Shown: piece after piece, positions 1 through 7,087 of the stretch
Position numbering within the stretch: position 1 is the stretch's first letter
Layout: every line of letters begins with the position of its first letter
Assembly (NCBI GenBank): GCA_947629595.1
Contig: CANREI010000010.1
Span: 1-25,268, forward strand
DNA length: 25,268 nt
Direction: 5' to 3'
Source of the DNA: an uncultured Alphaproteobacteria bacterium
GTDB lineage: Bacteria > Pseudomonadota > Alphaproteobacteria > CAAHEQ01 > UBA3637
Program-made: the position numbers and the translations under genes
The notes under the pieces: model-generated
Told to the model about the DNA's origin: nothing
Seen by the model: only the letters and a program-made list of their open reading frames with translations
The model's database searches: none

Positions 1-1589
1 GGCGCATGCGCCATGGCTATTTGCGGTGTGAGCGAACTGGTTGCCCATGTATCCATAATATCTTTATCGCCCGTAAAGCCGTTCGGTTGATTTCGCATGG
101 CTTCCGTAAACCCGCTTGGCACGTCAATCATGGGATCGACGGGCAGCTGCGATTCGCTCGGATAAATCGGCTGATCATAATCAATCACGCCTTTTTCATT
201 GATTTTATACCACACGGGGAAGGGAACGCCGAAAAAGCGTTGCCGTGAAATGCACCAGTCTTGATTTAATCCTTCAACCCATGCTTCGTAACGCGATTGC
301 ATATGCGCCGGTGTCCATTTGATTTTGCGCCCCGTTTCCAATAATTCTTTTTTGAGATTTAAAATGGAAACAAACCATTGACGCGAGGAAACAAACTCCA
401 ACGGCACCGTTCCTTTTTCATAAAATTTAACCGGATGCGTCAGCGGTTTCGGTTCGCCCAACAAATCACCGCTTTCACGCAAAAATTCAACGATTTTCGC
501 GCGTGCATCTTTCACTTTCAGGCCTTTGAGCCGGTTATAATATCCGGCGGCTTTTTCCGCGTTTAACGAAACGAAATTACCCTTGCCGTAATCAATATCC
601 GTCAATCGGCCGTCTAAACCGACAATTTGCTTAATCGGCAAGCCGGATTGTTTCCACCACGCAACGTCTGCCGCGTCACCGAAAGTACACACCATCATAA
701 TACCCGTTCCTTTATCCGGTTCGGCATGTTCGGACGGAACAATCGGTACCGGAATATCAAATAAAGGCACAATGGCTTTTTTCCCGAAAAACGGTTGATA
801 ACGTTCATCATCGGGGTGGGCCACAACCGCAATGCAGGCCGGTAAAAACTCGGGACGCGTTGTCGCAATCGTAAAAGTTGTATCCGAATCTTGCACTTTA
901 AAAGAAATATCATGGAAAAAACCGGCCGTTTCGCGATCTTCAATTTCCGCCTGCGCAACGGCTGATTGAAAAGTAACATCCCACATGGTCGGCGCTTCAA
1001 CCGATTTTGCCAATCCTTTTTTCACCAAATCCAAAAACGATTTTTGCGCTTCTTTTTGAGCTTTTTCGTCAATGGTGGCATATTTTAAACTCCAATCATA
1101 AGAATGCCCGATGTGATGAAAAATATCTTCAAAAACCTTTTCATCATTGGCAACCAGCTCATCACAAGCTTCAATAAAATTGCGTCGCGACACTTCTTTG
1201 CGAGCATGTTCGGCTTTCGGATTGTGTTCCGGCTTAAAGTCGGGATCGTAAGGCAGAGCAGGGTTACAGGCAATGTTAAAATAATTTTGTACGCGTCTTT
1301 CCGTGGGCAAGCCGTTATCATCCCACCCGATGGGATAAAAAATTGACTTTCCTTTCATTCGGTTATAGCGCACCATCACATCGGTTTGCGTGTAGGAAAA
1401 AATATGTCCGATATGTAAAGATCCCGAAACCGTCGGCGGCGGTGTGTCAACAATAAACGTGTTTTCACGCGGTGCGGAAGCATCATATTGATAAACCTTA
1501 TTTTCTTCCCAAAAACGAATGCCGCGTTCCTCCATGGCTTCGGCATTAAACTTATCATCTAATTTTTTTTCTTCTTTATATTGTGACAT
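1..1589 (-). CDS. valS: Valine--tRNA ligase (type 2), 3' part outside window
   Basis: Charges tRNA-Val with valine in the cytoplasm. The first 529 residues are visible; the gene runs off the left edge, so the KMSKS loop and anticodon-binding domain are not seen. Near residue 60 lies the class I signature PPPTVSGSLHIGH, followed by a GWDDNGLPTERRVQN block. The editing (CP1) domain shows TTRPEFLPACIAVVAHPDDERY and GTGIMMVCTFGDAADVAWW. These are the forms found in actinobacterial and rickettsial ValRS (the type 2 subfamily), not the E. coli type (PPPNVTG, TTRPETMLGD). The start at 1589 is preceded by a GAGG ribosome binding site and a promoter at 1628-1656. The neighbouring tRNA at 2836 is also for valine. 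Identity is essentially certain; the subtype assignment rests on remembered family motifs. Confidence 0.96.
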   Translation of the reverse strand, partial: MSQYKEEKKLDDKFNAEAMEERGIRFWEENKVYQYDASAPRENTFIVDTPPPTVSGSLHIGHIFSYTQTDVMVRYNRMKGKSIFYPIGWDDNGLPTERRVQNYFNIACNPALPYDPDFKPEHNPKAEHARKEVSRRNFIEACDELVANDEKVFEDIFHHIGHSYDWSLKYATIDEKAQKEAQKSFLDLVKKGLAKSVEAPTMWDVTFQSAVAQAEIEDRETAGFFHDISFKVQDSDTTFTIATTRPEFLPACIAVVAHPDDERYQPFFGKKAIVPLFDIPVPIVPSEHAEPDKGTGIMMVCTFGDAADVAWWKQSGLPIKQIVGLDGRLTDIDYGKGNFVSLNAEKAAGYYNRLKGLKVKDARAKIVEFLRESGDLLGEPKPLTHPVKFYEKGTVPLEFVSSRQWFVSILNLKKELLETGRKIKWTPAHMQSRYEAWVEGLNQDWCISRQRFFGVPFPVWYKINEKGVIDYDQPIYPSESQLPVDPMIDVPSGFTEAMRNQPNGFTGDKDIMDTWATSSLTPQIAMAHA

Positions 1590-1627
1590 TTTTTTCCTCT
1601 TATTTTGAATATTGATAAAGTCGGTTT

Positions 1628-1656
1628 ATCATACAGAATAATCATTCGAAAATCAA
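1628..1656 (-). promoter_or_regulatory. valS promoter
   Basis: On the minus strand a -35 box TTGATT (1651-1656) and a -10 box TATGAT (1628-1633) are separated by exactly 17 bp. A start about 7 nt downstream would give a leader of roughly 32 nt containing the GAGG site of valS. Confidence 0.65.
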
Positions 1657-1679
1657 GCGAATAAACAAAATTTTTTCAT

Positions 1680-2714
1680 TTATTTTTCAAATGATGATTT
1701 TTCCGGCCATAAATATTTTAAAATGCTTTTTGTTGTTTCAATGGCATTTTGACTTTTTCCTTCAAAGTCATTTAAGCAGAAAAGGCAGGGTTCAAAGGTA
1801 ACTAAATCATCGAAATTATTGGAAACCAACAAAAACGGCCAATGACAGGCGGGCGGTAAATCCGAAGTGTTGTTTTCGGAAATAAACGTATTCCTTTTTT
1901 TCATGCGATCCGTTAAATCAACGATAATTCGGTTCATATCATCAGCCTGCCTGAATTTGGAATAGGTTGTTTGATGAAATTCTTTCGGATATTCTTGAAT
2001 TGTTTCCAAAAAATAGCTTTTGCGATAGGGTTGAATGTTATGAGAAGGCGTAACCACAAAATTCAACGGATATTTTTGTGCCACCAACTCATGTGCTTTT
2101 TTAATTTGCGCCAACCACAGATTCGAATCATGCGTTCTCTTTTTAAAACGGACATATACTTTGGGATTTCCGTTTTCATCGAAAAAGTAACTTTTGGGCA
2201 GCGGCGTTGAAACAAATGTATCATCATTAGCAAATAAAAAATGTTCTGAAAGCGCGGGAATGTAAGGTAAGCGCGCTTCAATGGCGGCCGAGCTGAATAC
2301 GGGCAGGGCATCATGCGGAAAAATATCTTCATGCGAAACAATCGTGAGTTTGGGATGATTTAATTTCAGCCAAGAAGGAACCTGATGATCCGTAACCAGA
2401 AAAATTTTGCGAATCCACGGTAAATTTTTCTCAACGGAGCGCAACATATATTTTAATTCGTCATTTTGCCGAAAGCGCGACTCGTCAATGGCATTTAAGG
2501 GCAAATTTGTATATTGTTGCTGCCAAGCCGATTTTTTCGTCAGCCATTCCCGATCGGCCGAATCCACCCAAGGAACAACTAAATCAACAGGATAATTTTT
2601 CTTGTAATCAAAATATAACCAACCGGCGCAAACGGCACAGAATAAAAGTGCCGATACGATAACAGAAGCAAAAATTTTAAAAGGAGTTGATTTCTTTAAT
2701 TTTTTTTGTTTCAT
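1680..2714 (-). CDS. Stealth-family sugar-phosphate transferase, membrane anchored
   Basis: A 344-residue protein of the Stealth family, related to capsule polysaccharide phosphotransferases and eukaryotic GlcNAc-1-phosphotransferase. These enzymes transfer a sugar-1-phosphate from a nucleotide sugar. A basic N-terminus is followed by one transmembrane segment (about residues 13-35). CR1 is PVDLVVPWVDSADREW (from residue 42). CR2 includes RFRQNDELKYMLRSVEKNLPW, IFLVTDHQVPSWL and LFANDDTFV. CR3 holds the HNIQPYRKS and FRQADDMNRI stretches. The start has a GGAAAGGATCAGGAA ribosome binding site. It is not in a visible capsule cluster; neighbours are valS and a tRNA. Substrate and acceptor cannot be told from sequence. 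The anchor suggests action at the inner membrane, but the topology of the catalytic part is uncertain. Confidence 0.85.
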   Translation of the reverse strand: MKQKKLKKSTPFKIFASVIVSALLFCAVCAGWLYFDYKKNYPVDLVVPWVDSADREWLTKKSAWQQQYTNLPLNAIDESRFRQNDELKYMLRSVEKNLPWIRKIFLVTDHQVPSWLKLNHPKLTIVSHEDIFPHDALPVFSSAAIEARLPYIPALSEHFLFANDDTFVSTPLPKSYFFDENGNPKVYVRFKKRTHDSNLWLAQIKKAHELVAQKYPLNFVVTPSHNIQPYRKSYFLETIQEYPKEFHQTTYSKFRQADDMNRIIVDLTDRMKKRNTFISENNTSDLPPACHWPFLLVSNNFDDLVTFEPCLFCLNDFEGKSQNAIETTKSILKYLWPEKSSFEK

Positions 2715-2737
2715 TTCCTGATCCTTTCCCTGCGCCC

Positions 2738-2766
2738 AAAGTACTTGAAATTCGACAAAATGTCAA
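2738..2766 (-). promoter_or_regulatory. Promoter of the Stealth-family gene
   Basis: Minus strand: -35 TTGACA (2761-2766), 17-bp spacer, -10 TACTTT (2738-2743). The predicted leader is about 17 nt and carries the ribosome binding site of the gene at 2714. It lies back to back with the tRNA-Val promoter. Confidence 0.65.
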
Positions 2767-2794
2767 ATAAAAAAACATATCTTTATTTTTTTTA

Positions 2795-2823
2795 TTGACA
2801 AAAGAAAAAGAAACTGATATAAA
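2795..2823 (+). promoter_or_regulatory. tRNA-Val promoter
   Basis: A -35 box TTGACA (2795-2800), 17-bp spacer and -10 box TATAAA (2818-2823) place the transcription start about 6 nt before the tRNA 5' end. This is the closest match to consensus in the window. Confidence 0.75.
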
Positions 2824-2835
2824 CGCATTCATATC

Positions 2836-2910
2836 GGGTGTGTAGCTCAGCGGGAGAGCATTACCTTCACACGGTAGGGGTCGCAGGTTCAATCCCTGCC
2901 ACACCCACCA
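2836..2910 (+). tRNA. tRNA-Val (anticodon CAC)
   Basis: A 75-nt cloverleaf. The acceptor stem GGGTGTG pairs with CACACCC (2900-2906). There is a D-arm GCTC/GAGC, an anticodon stem TTACC/GGTAG with loop TTCACAC (anticodon CAC, reads GUG), and a T-arm GCAGG-TTCAATC-CCTGC. Discriminator A is followed by an encoded CCA. It has its own promoter and terminator and is probably a single-gene transcript. Confidence 0.95.
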
Positions 2911-2940
2911 AAAAAAAGCGGCTTTAAGGCCGCTTTTTTG
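2911..2940. terminator. Bidirectional terminator shared by tRNA-Val and the XRE gene
   Basis: The stem AAAAAAGCGGC / GCCGCTTTTTT with a 6-nt TTTAAG loop is flanked by an A-run on the left and a T-run on the right, so it works on either strand. It ends tRNA-Val from the left. From the right, the final codons and TAA stop (2924-2926) of the regulator gene lie inside the hairpin. Confidence 0.85.
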
Positions 2941-3499
2941 ATTGCTTTTTAGTTGTTTTCGAAGGTTGTTTTTTTGCTTTTTTCGGTGCTTGCTTCGGGG
3001 TGCGTTTCACGGGTTGTTTTTTCACAATCGGTTGAACGGGTTGCAACTCAACTTCCGATAATTGCTTAACCAAATTTAAAATACCGTCGGCCAATGCGGA
3101 ATTTTTAATTTGAACAAACGAATCGACCAATTCTCTTAATATAATTTGTTTATCATAGGGTTGTTTCATAATATGATAGTTATCGCAGCTGTCGAAGAAA
3201 CAATCTTTGGCATATTCGATCACATTCTCATATCCGTTGGCTTCCAAATAATTTTCAATGCCGTCAAAAAAATAGTTGACCGGAATGTTTAAAACACGAG
3301 CCAATTGCCAAATACGGCTGCCGGCAATACGATTCGTACCGCGTTCGTATTTTTGTACTTGTTGAAAAGAAACATGAAGTAAATTGGCCAGTTCCAATTG
3401 ACTGATTGCCAACAAAGTACGCCGAACTCGAATTCGGTTACCGATAAATTTATCAATGGCATTCATTGCTTCGGTTTGTGAATCTGTTTTTGCTTTCAT
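2924..3499 (-). CDS. XRE-family helix-turn-helix regulator with basic C-terminal tail
   Basis: A 191-residue protein with an N-terminal Cro/C1-type HTH (about residues 17-75). It contains IGNRIRVRRTLLAISQLELA, VSFQQVQKYERGTNRI and LARVLNIPVNYFFD, a version common in Alphaproteobacteria. A middle region (about 80-150) has no recognised domain. The last 40 or so residues are almost entirely Lys, Gln, Pro and Thr, resembling a histone-H1-like tail; this tail is the odd feature. The start is preceded by AAGGAA and by a promoter with a perfect TTGACA box. The stop lies inside the shared terminator at 2911-2940. It is probably a DNA-binding transcriptional regulator; its targets are unknown. Confidence 0.85.
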   Translation of the reverse strand: MKAKTDSQTEAMNAIDKFIGNRIRVRRTLLAISQLELANLLHVSFQQVQKYERGTNRIAGSRIWQLARVLNIPVNYFFDGIENYLEANGYENVIEYAKDCFFDSCDNYHIMKQPYDKQIILRELVDSFVQIKNSALADGILNLVKQLSEVELQPVQPIVKKQPVKRTPKQAPKKAKKQPSKTTKKQSKKRP

Positions 3500-3537
3500 T
3501 TGTATTCCTTTTTTTTAAATGAGTCACCTTACGCCTT

Positions 3538-3566
3538 AGATTACATATAATTGAATGTATTGTCAA
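3538..3566 (-). promoter_or_regulatory. XRE regulator promoter
   Basis: Minus strand: -35 TTGACA (3561-3566), 17-bp spacer, -10 TAATCT (3538-3543). It lies between the stop of the upstream methyltransferase gene (3583) and the regulator ATG, giving a leader of about 32 nt. Confidence 0.7.
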
Positions 3567-3582
3567 CATAAAAAAGCATCTT

Positions 3583-4566
3583 TTAACATTCTTTTTTTAA
3601 AAGAATAAAAAGTTCAATATGAGTTGTATAAATAAATTGATCAACGGGAATGATTTTCTTGATTTCATATCCGCCGAATCGTAAAATACTCACATCTCGG
3701 GCAGCCGTTTTCGGTGAACAGGAAATCATTAAAATATCAGGCACTTGACTTTCGGCCAATTCCCGACATTGCGCTTCGGCACCGGCACGCGGCGGATCCA
3801 TCACAATGCAATCATATTCGTTTAATTCTTTCGCTGTTAAGGGTACGCGAAACAAATCGCGCTTTTCGGCATTATTTTTTATGACGGATAAACTTTCAAC
3901 GGCAATATCATAGCCTTTAACGGAAAAGCCGGCATTCAGAAGCGGTTTTGTAAACGTACCGGCACCGCAAAACAAATCAGCCGCTTTGCGGGGCGTTCCG
4001 ATATGTGATAAAACCAAGTTAATAAGCAGTTGTTCGCCTTCAACGCTGGGTTGCAAAAAGGAATCGGCCGAAAAAGGCAGTTGCACCTGTTGAATAACGG
4101 GTTCCGTGCCGTAAGATAAACGAACCAGATTGTTTTGTAAGGCAAAAGCACTTAAAAGCTCTTGTTTTTCAAGGGTTAATTTCGGTTTATTTTCTTTTAA
4201 GCACATATCAATGCCAAACGGTGTTTTTAAAACTGATATATTGCCGCTGCCTTTTAATTTTAAGACCAATTCTTGCAGTTTCGGCAATAAATCGGATAAT
4301 TCGGGTAAGAGCGCCGGACAAGCGGTTAAATTGTTGATTTGACTGCTTTTTGCTTTGTTAAAACCGATTTGTCCGTTTTTGTAAGCAAACGTTGCTCGGC
4401 GACGGCGGCCGAACGGAACGGATAAAACAGGTTCCGGTTCCACATGAATGCCTTGATTTAAAAAGGCACTTTGAATAAATAAGCGCTTTTTTTCAAGGTA
4501 GTCATTCATATTCAGATTCAGATATGAACAACCGCCGCACGCGGGAAAAGAAGAACAGTGTTCCAT
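3583..4566 (-). CDS. 4Fe-4S RNA (uracil-C5-)-methyltransferase, RlmC/RlmD-like
   Basis: An S-adenosylmethionine-dependent RNA m5U methyltransferase of 327 residues. Cys4, Cys10 and Cys13 (CSSFPACGGC) plus Cys83 (LTACPAL) reproduce the C-x5-C-x2-C...C pattern that binds the iron-sulfur cluster in RlmD and RlmC; TrmA lacks it. SAM motif I is DLFCGAGTF (about residue 197). DPPRAG follows, then the catalytic Cys283 in SCSPKTAARD, where most family members have SCNP, and the general-base Glu318 in HIE. There is no N-terminal TRAM domain because the Fe-S cysteines start at residue 4, so it is shorter than RlmD. The target is probably 23S rRNA; which uridine cannot be decided. An AAGGAA site precedes the start, and it diverges from lysS. 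Confidence 0.9.
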   Translation of the reverse strand: MEHCSSFPACGGCSYLNLNMNDYLEKKRLFIQSAFLNQGIHVEPEPVLSVPFGRRRRATFAYKNGQIGFNKAKSSQINNLTACPALLPELSDLLPKLQELVLKLKGSGNISVLKTPFGIDMCLKENKPKLTLEKQELLSAFALQNNLVRLSYGTEPVIQQVQLPFSADSFLQPSVEGEQLLINLVLSHIGTPRKAADLFCGAGTFTKPLLNAGFSVKGYDIAVESLSVIKNNAEKRDLFRVPLTAKELNEYDCIVMDPPRAGAEAQCRELAESQVPDILMISCSPKTAARDVSILRFGGYEIKKIIPVDQFIYTTHIELFILLKKEC

Positions 4567-4608
4567 AAAGAAATTCCTTTAATCACCTGATAAATATTGC
4601 TTTTCGGC

Positions 4609-4637
4609 TTCATATCATTTTTATGTGCTTTTGTCAA
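4609..4637 (-). promoter_or_regulatory. Promoter of the uracil methyltransferase gene
   Basis: Minus strand: -35 TTGACA (4632-4637), 17-bp spacer, -10 TATGAA (4609-4614), leader about 36 nt. Its -35 box is only 9 bp from the -35 box of the divergent lysS promoter. Confidence 0.65.
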
Positions 4638-4646
4638 TGAAATTAT

Positions 4647-4675
4647 TTGACTTTCTCAAAAAAACAAAGTAGAGT
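4647..4675 (+). promoter_or_regulatory. lysS promoter
   Basis: -35 TTGACT (4647-4652), 17-bp spacer, -10 TAGAGT (4670-4675), followed by a leader of about 30 nt that ends in the AAGGATTAAAA ribosome binding site of lysS. Confidence 0.65.
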
Positions 4676-4711
4676 AAAAAACGAATTTCAATTTTATTTT
4701 AAGGATTAAAA

Positions 4712-6190
4712 ATGGCAGAAAATCAAAATTCGGGACATGAACAACGACAAGTCAGAGTGGCAAAATTAAAAGCACTGGAAGCCAAAGGAATAAATGCTTA
4801 TCCGCAAATTTATCGACCGAGCGCCGATTCGAAATCGTTAGCGGAAAAGTATACCGCGCTTCCCAATGATACGCAAACGCAAGATGTTGTTTCGGTTGCG
4901 GGCAGAGTGCGGGCGATTCGCAATTCGGGTATGTTTATGGATATTTATGATGCGAACGGCAAAGTTCAAATTTACACGTCCAAAGAGCAGGGCGCGCCGG
5001 AATTATTGGAAATGCTCGATTTTATTGATATCGGTGATATTATCGGCGTTGAAGGAACGGTTAAAAGAACAAAACGCGGCGAATTATCGGTTAATTCTCA
5101 AAAAATAACCATGTTGGCCAAAGCCTTATTGCCGTTACCCGAAAAGTTTCACGGTTTAACCGATACGGATACAAAATATCGTCAACGGTATTTGGATATG
5201 ATTATGAATCCCGATACAACCGAAACGTTAATTAAACGCTCAAAAATCATTACCGCGGTTCGGTCGTATTTGTTGAGCGAAGGCTTGTTGGAAGTTGAAA
5301 CGCCGCTGTTGCATACCATTAAGGGCGGGGCAACGGCAAAACCGTTTATCACGCATCATAACGCGTTGGATATGGATTTGTTTTTGCGTGTGGCGCCGGA
5401 GCTTTATTTAAAACGCTTAATCGTCGGCGGATTACCGGGCGTGTTTGAAATCGGGCGTAATTTCAGAAATGAGGGAATTGATACGCGGCATAATCCGGAA
5501 TTTACCATGATGGAAATTTATCGGCAATACAATGATTATACCGATATGATGACGTTATTTGAAAAAATTGTCGAAGCGGCGGCAATGGCGGTTAATCATA
5601 CAACCGTGATTGAAATTGACGGCCAAAAAATTGATTTAAAAGGGCCGTATCCGCGCAAAACAATGGCCGAATTGGTTTTGGAATATGCCGGTGTTGATTT
5701 TATGGCCGCACAAACCGATGAAGAAGCGCGAGCGTTGTGTCAGAAAGTCGGCGTTGAAGTTGATGCGCATGCCGATTGGGGACATTGCATGGCGGCCGTA
5801 TTTGAAGAAAAGTGCGAATCGCATCTTATTCAACCCGTTCATGTGATTGATCACCCGAAATCTATTTCACCGTTAACAAAAGAACATCGTTCCAATCCGC
5901 GCTTGGTTGAACGATTCGAGCCGTATATCAACGGTTGGGAATTGGGAAATGCTTACAGCGAATTAACGAATCCGATTGATCAGCGGGAACGCTTCGAAGC
6001 GCAGGTAAAAGAACGGGAAGCCGGTGATGATGAAGCCGAAATGATGGATGAAGATTTTGTAACGGCTTTGGAACACGGAATGCCCCCGACCGGCGGTTTA
6101 GGCATCGGATTAGATCGGTTAATTATGATCTTAACGGCCAACTTATCCATTCGGGATATTATCGCTTTTCCGACAATGCGTAAAAAATAA
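4712..6190 (+). CDS. lysS: Lysine--tRNA ligase, class II
   Basis: Charges tRNA-Lys with lysine. At 492 residues it has the normal length of a bacterial class II LysRS. An N-terminal OB-fold anticodon-binding domain (about 60-150) contains VAGRVRAIRNSGMFMDI and GVEGTVKRTKRGELSV. The class II catalytic domain follows: motif 1 region SEGLLEVETPLLH, motif 2 region FEIGRNFRNEGIDTRHNPEF, HPKSISPLTKEHR, and motif 3 GGLGIGLDRLIMILT near the C-terminus, ending in DIIAFPTMRKK. The start follows an AAGGATTAAAA site. Many Alphaproteobacteria use an unrelated class I LysRS instead, so the class II form says something about the lineage. Identity is certain. Confidence 0.98.
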   Translation: MAENQNSGHEQRQVRVAKLKALEAKGINAYPQIYRPSADSKSLAEKYTALPNDTQTQDVVSVAGRVRAIRNSGMFMDIYDANGKVQIYTSKEQGAPELLEMLDFIDIGDIIGVEGTVKRTKRGELSVNSQKITMLAKALLPLPEKFHGLTDTDTKYRQRYLDMIMNPDTTETLIKRSKIITAVRSYLLSEGLLEVETPLLHTIKGGATAKPFITHHNALDMDLFLRVAPELYLKRLIVGGLPGVFEIGRNFRNEGIDTRHNPEFTMMEIYRQYNDYTDMMTLFEKIVEAAAMAVNHTTVIEIDGQKIDLKGPYPRKTMAELVLEYAGVDFMAAQTDEEARALCQKVGVEVDAHADWGHCMAAVFEEKCESHLIQPVHVIDHPKSISPLTKEHRSNPRLVERFEPYINGWELGNAYSELTNPIDQRERFEAQVKEREAGDDEAEMMDEDFVTALEHGMPPTGGLGIGLDRLIMILTANLSIRDIIAFPTMRKK

Positions 6191-6191
6191 C

Positions 6192-6219
6192 TTGCTATTT
6201 TCGGAAAAAGGGATATATT
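6192..6219 (+). promoter_or_regulatory. Possible promoter of the small membrane protein gene
   Basis: TTGCTA (6192-6197) and TATATT (6214-6219) are spaced by 16 bp, immediately after the lysS stop. There is no terminator after lysS, so read-through is also possible. The match is weaker than the other promoters. Confidence 0.4.
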
Positions 6220-6249
6220 TATAATGTTCATTACAAAAAGGAGGAAATT

Positions 6250-6525
6250 ATGAATAAAGAAGAATTACGCGCAACGGCAAAAAAAATGTTGGAATTGAAA
6301 GAACCGGTTTTGGTTCCGCTTTTGGCTCCGAAATTGGCAAAACGCGTTCAAGTCATTTATATTATTTGTTTGGTATTTTTGGCTTTAACGGTATTGTTTT
6401 CCCTCGTTTCATTGTTTACATCATTCTCGGCGGCCATTATCGGCTTAATCTTTGTTGTGGTTGAAGCCGTTGTGTTGAGAATGTTTTGTGAATTCTTGCT
6501 TTCTTGCGAAGAAAAACAACAATAG
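6250..6525 (+). CDS. Small membrane protein, DUF4282-like
   Basis: A 91-residue protein with a charged N-terminal stretch (residues 1-32) and two hydrophobic segments (about 34-58 and 60-80). The second ends in VVLRMFCEFLLSCEEKQQ. The layout, a 'PKL...' lead-in, two membrane helices and an 'R-x-x-C-E-F/L-L' end, resembles the DUF4282 family of small bacterial membrane proteins, but the match is from memory and of moderate strength. A strong AAGGAGG ribosome binding site sits before the ATG. The gene ends 8 nt before tRNA-Arg and may be co-transcribed with it. The function is unknown. Confidence 0.75.
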   Translation: MNKEELRATAKKMLELKEPVLVPLLAPKLAKRVQVIYIICLVFLALTVLFSLVSLFTSFSAAIIGLIFVVVEAVVLRMFCEFLLSCEEKQQ

Positions 6526-6533
6526 GGGCATCG

Positions 6534-6610
6534 GTTCCCGTAGCTCAGCAGGATAGAGCGTAGGATTCCTAATCCTGAGGCCGTGGGTTCGACTCCCTCC
6601 GGGAACGCCA
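6534..6610 (+). tRNA. tRNA-Arg (anticodon CCU)
   Basis: A 77-nt cloverleaf. The acceptor stem GTTCCCG pairs with CGGGAAC (6600-6606). It has D-arm GCTC/GAGC, anticodon stem TAGGA/TCCTG with loop TTCCTAA (anticodon CCT, reads AGG), discriminator G and an encoded CCA at 6608-6610. It is wedged between a membrane protein gene 8 nt upstream and hprK, whose ATG lies 12 nt after the CCA end, so it is probably processed from a longer mRNA. Confidence 0.95.
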
Positions 6611-6622
6611 TATTGTGTTGGT

Positions 6623-7069
6623 ATGCGTGACTGTCAAAATATAGCTGCCGGCTGTGTCAGCTTTCGAAATGTCGGTGTTTTAATTACCGGCAGAAGCGGA
6701 AGCGGCAAATCGGCGTTAGCGCTGTCGTTAATTGAAAAAGGAGCAGTGCTTGTCAGTGATGACAGAACGGATATTTATATTAAAAACAATCAGTTAACGG
6801 CAAAAGCACCCGATTCGCTGCAAGGATTGATTGAAGTTCGGGGAATTGGGCTTGTCAAGGGGTTGCCGATACTTCAAGAAGCGCCGATTCGGGCAATTAT
6901 TCACTTAACACCCGAAAAACCGGAGCGCTTACCGGCGGTTTGTCATGAAAAAATTGCCGGACAAGATATTTTGTCTTTTTCTTTTTGGGAAAATGATTTT
7001 TTCTTGACAAATAAAGTGCTTATTGCTATAAAGGTTGTCATCGGAGAAGTTTCGATATGTACCTTTTAA
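6623..7069 (+). CDS. hprK: HPr kinase/phosphorylase, short alphaproteobacterial form
   Basis: ATP-dependent kinase and phosphorylase acting on the regulatory serine of HPr. The 148-residue protein is only the C-terminal catalytic domain, as is usual in Alphaproteobacteria; Firmicutes HprK is about 310 residues. The P-loop GRSGSGKS is at residues 23-30, an acidic SDDRTD follows, and the HprK signature is EVRGIGLV (about 71-78). The ATG at 6623 has no recognisable ribosome binding site and lies 12 nt after the CCA end of tRNA-Arg; no upstream in-frame start is available after the tRNA. It is followed by the EIIA(Man) and HPr genes. In many Alphaproteobacteria a ChvG/ChvI two-component pair precedes hprK; here a tRNA and a small membrane protein gene take that position. 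Confidence 0.93.
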   Translation: MRDCQNIAAGCVSFRNVGVLITGRSGSGKSALALSLIEKGAVLVSDDRTDIYIKNNQLTAKAPDSLQGLIEVRGIGLVKGLPILQEAPIRAIIHLTPEKPERLPAVCHEKIAGQDILSFSFWENDFFLTNKVLIAIKVVIGEVSICTF

Positions 7070-7087
7070 AAAACGGAGGGAATAAAA

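Noticed and set aside
2677..2904. Minus-strand frame of 75 codons across tRNA-Val
   Set aside because: The N-terminal part is the antisense of the tRNA, a well-known false gene; the DNA is explained by the tRNA, its promoter and the Stealth gene promoter.
6357..6611. Minus-strand frame of 84 codons across tRNA-Arg
   Set aside because: Antisense of the tRNA and of the small membrane protein gene; there is no ribosome binding site.
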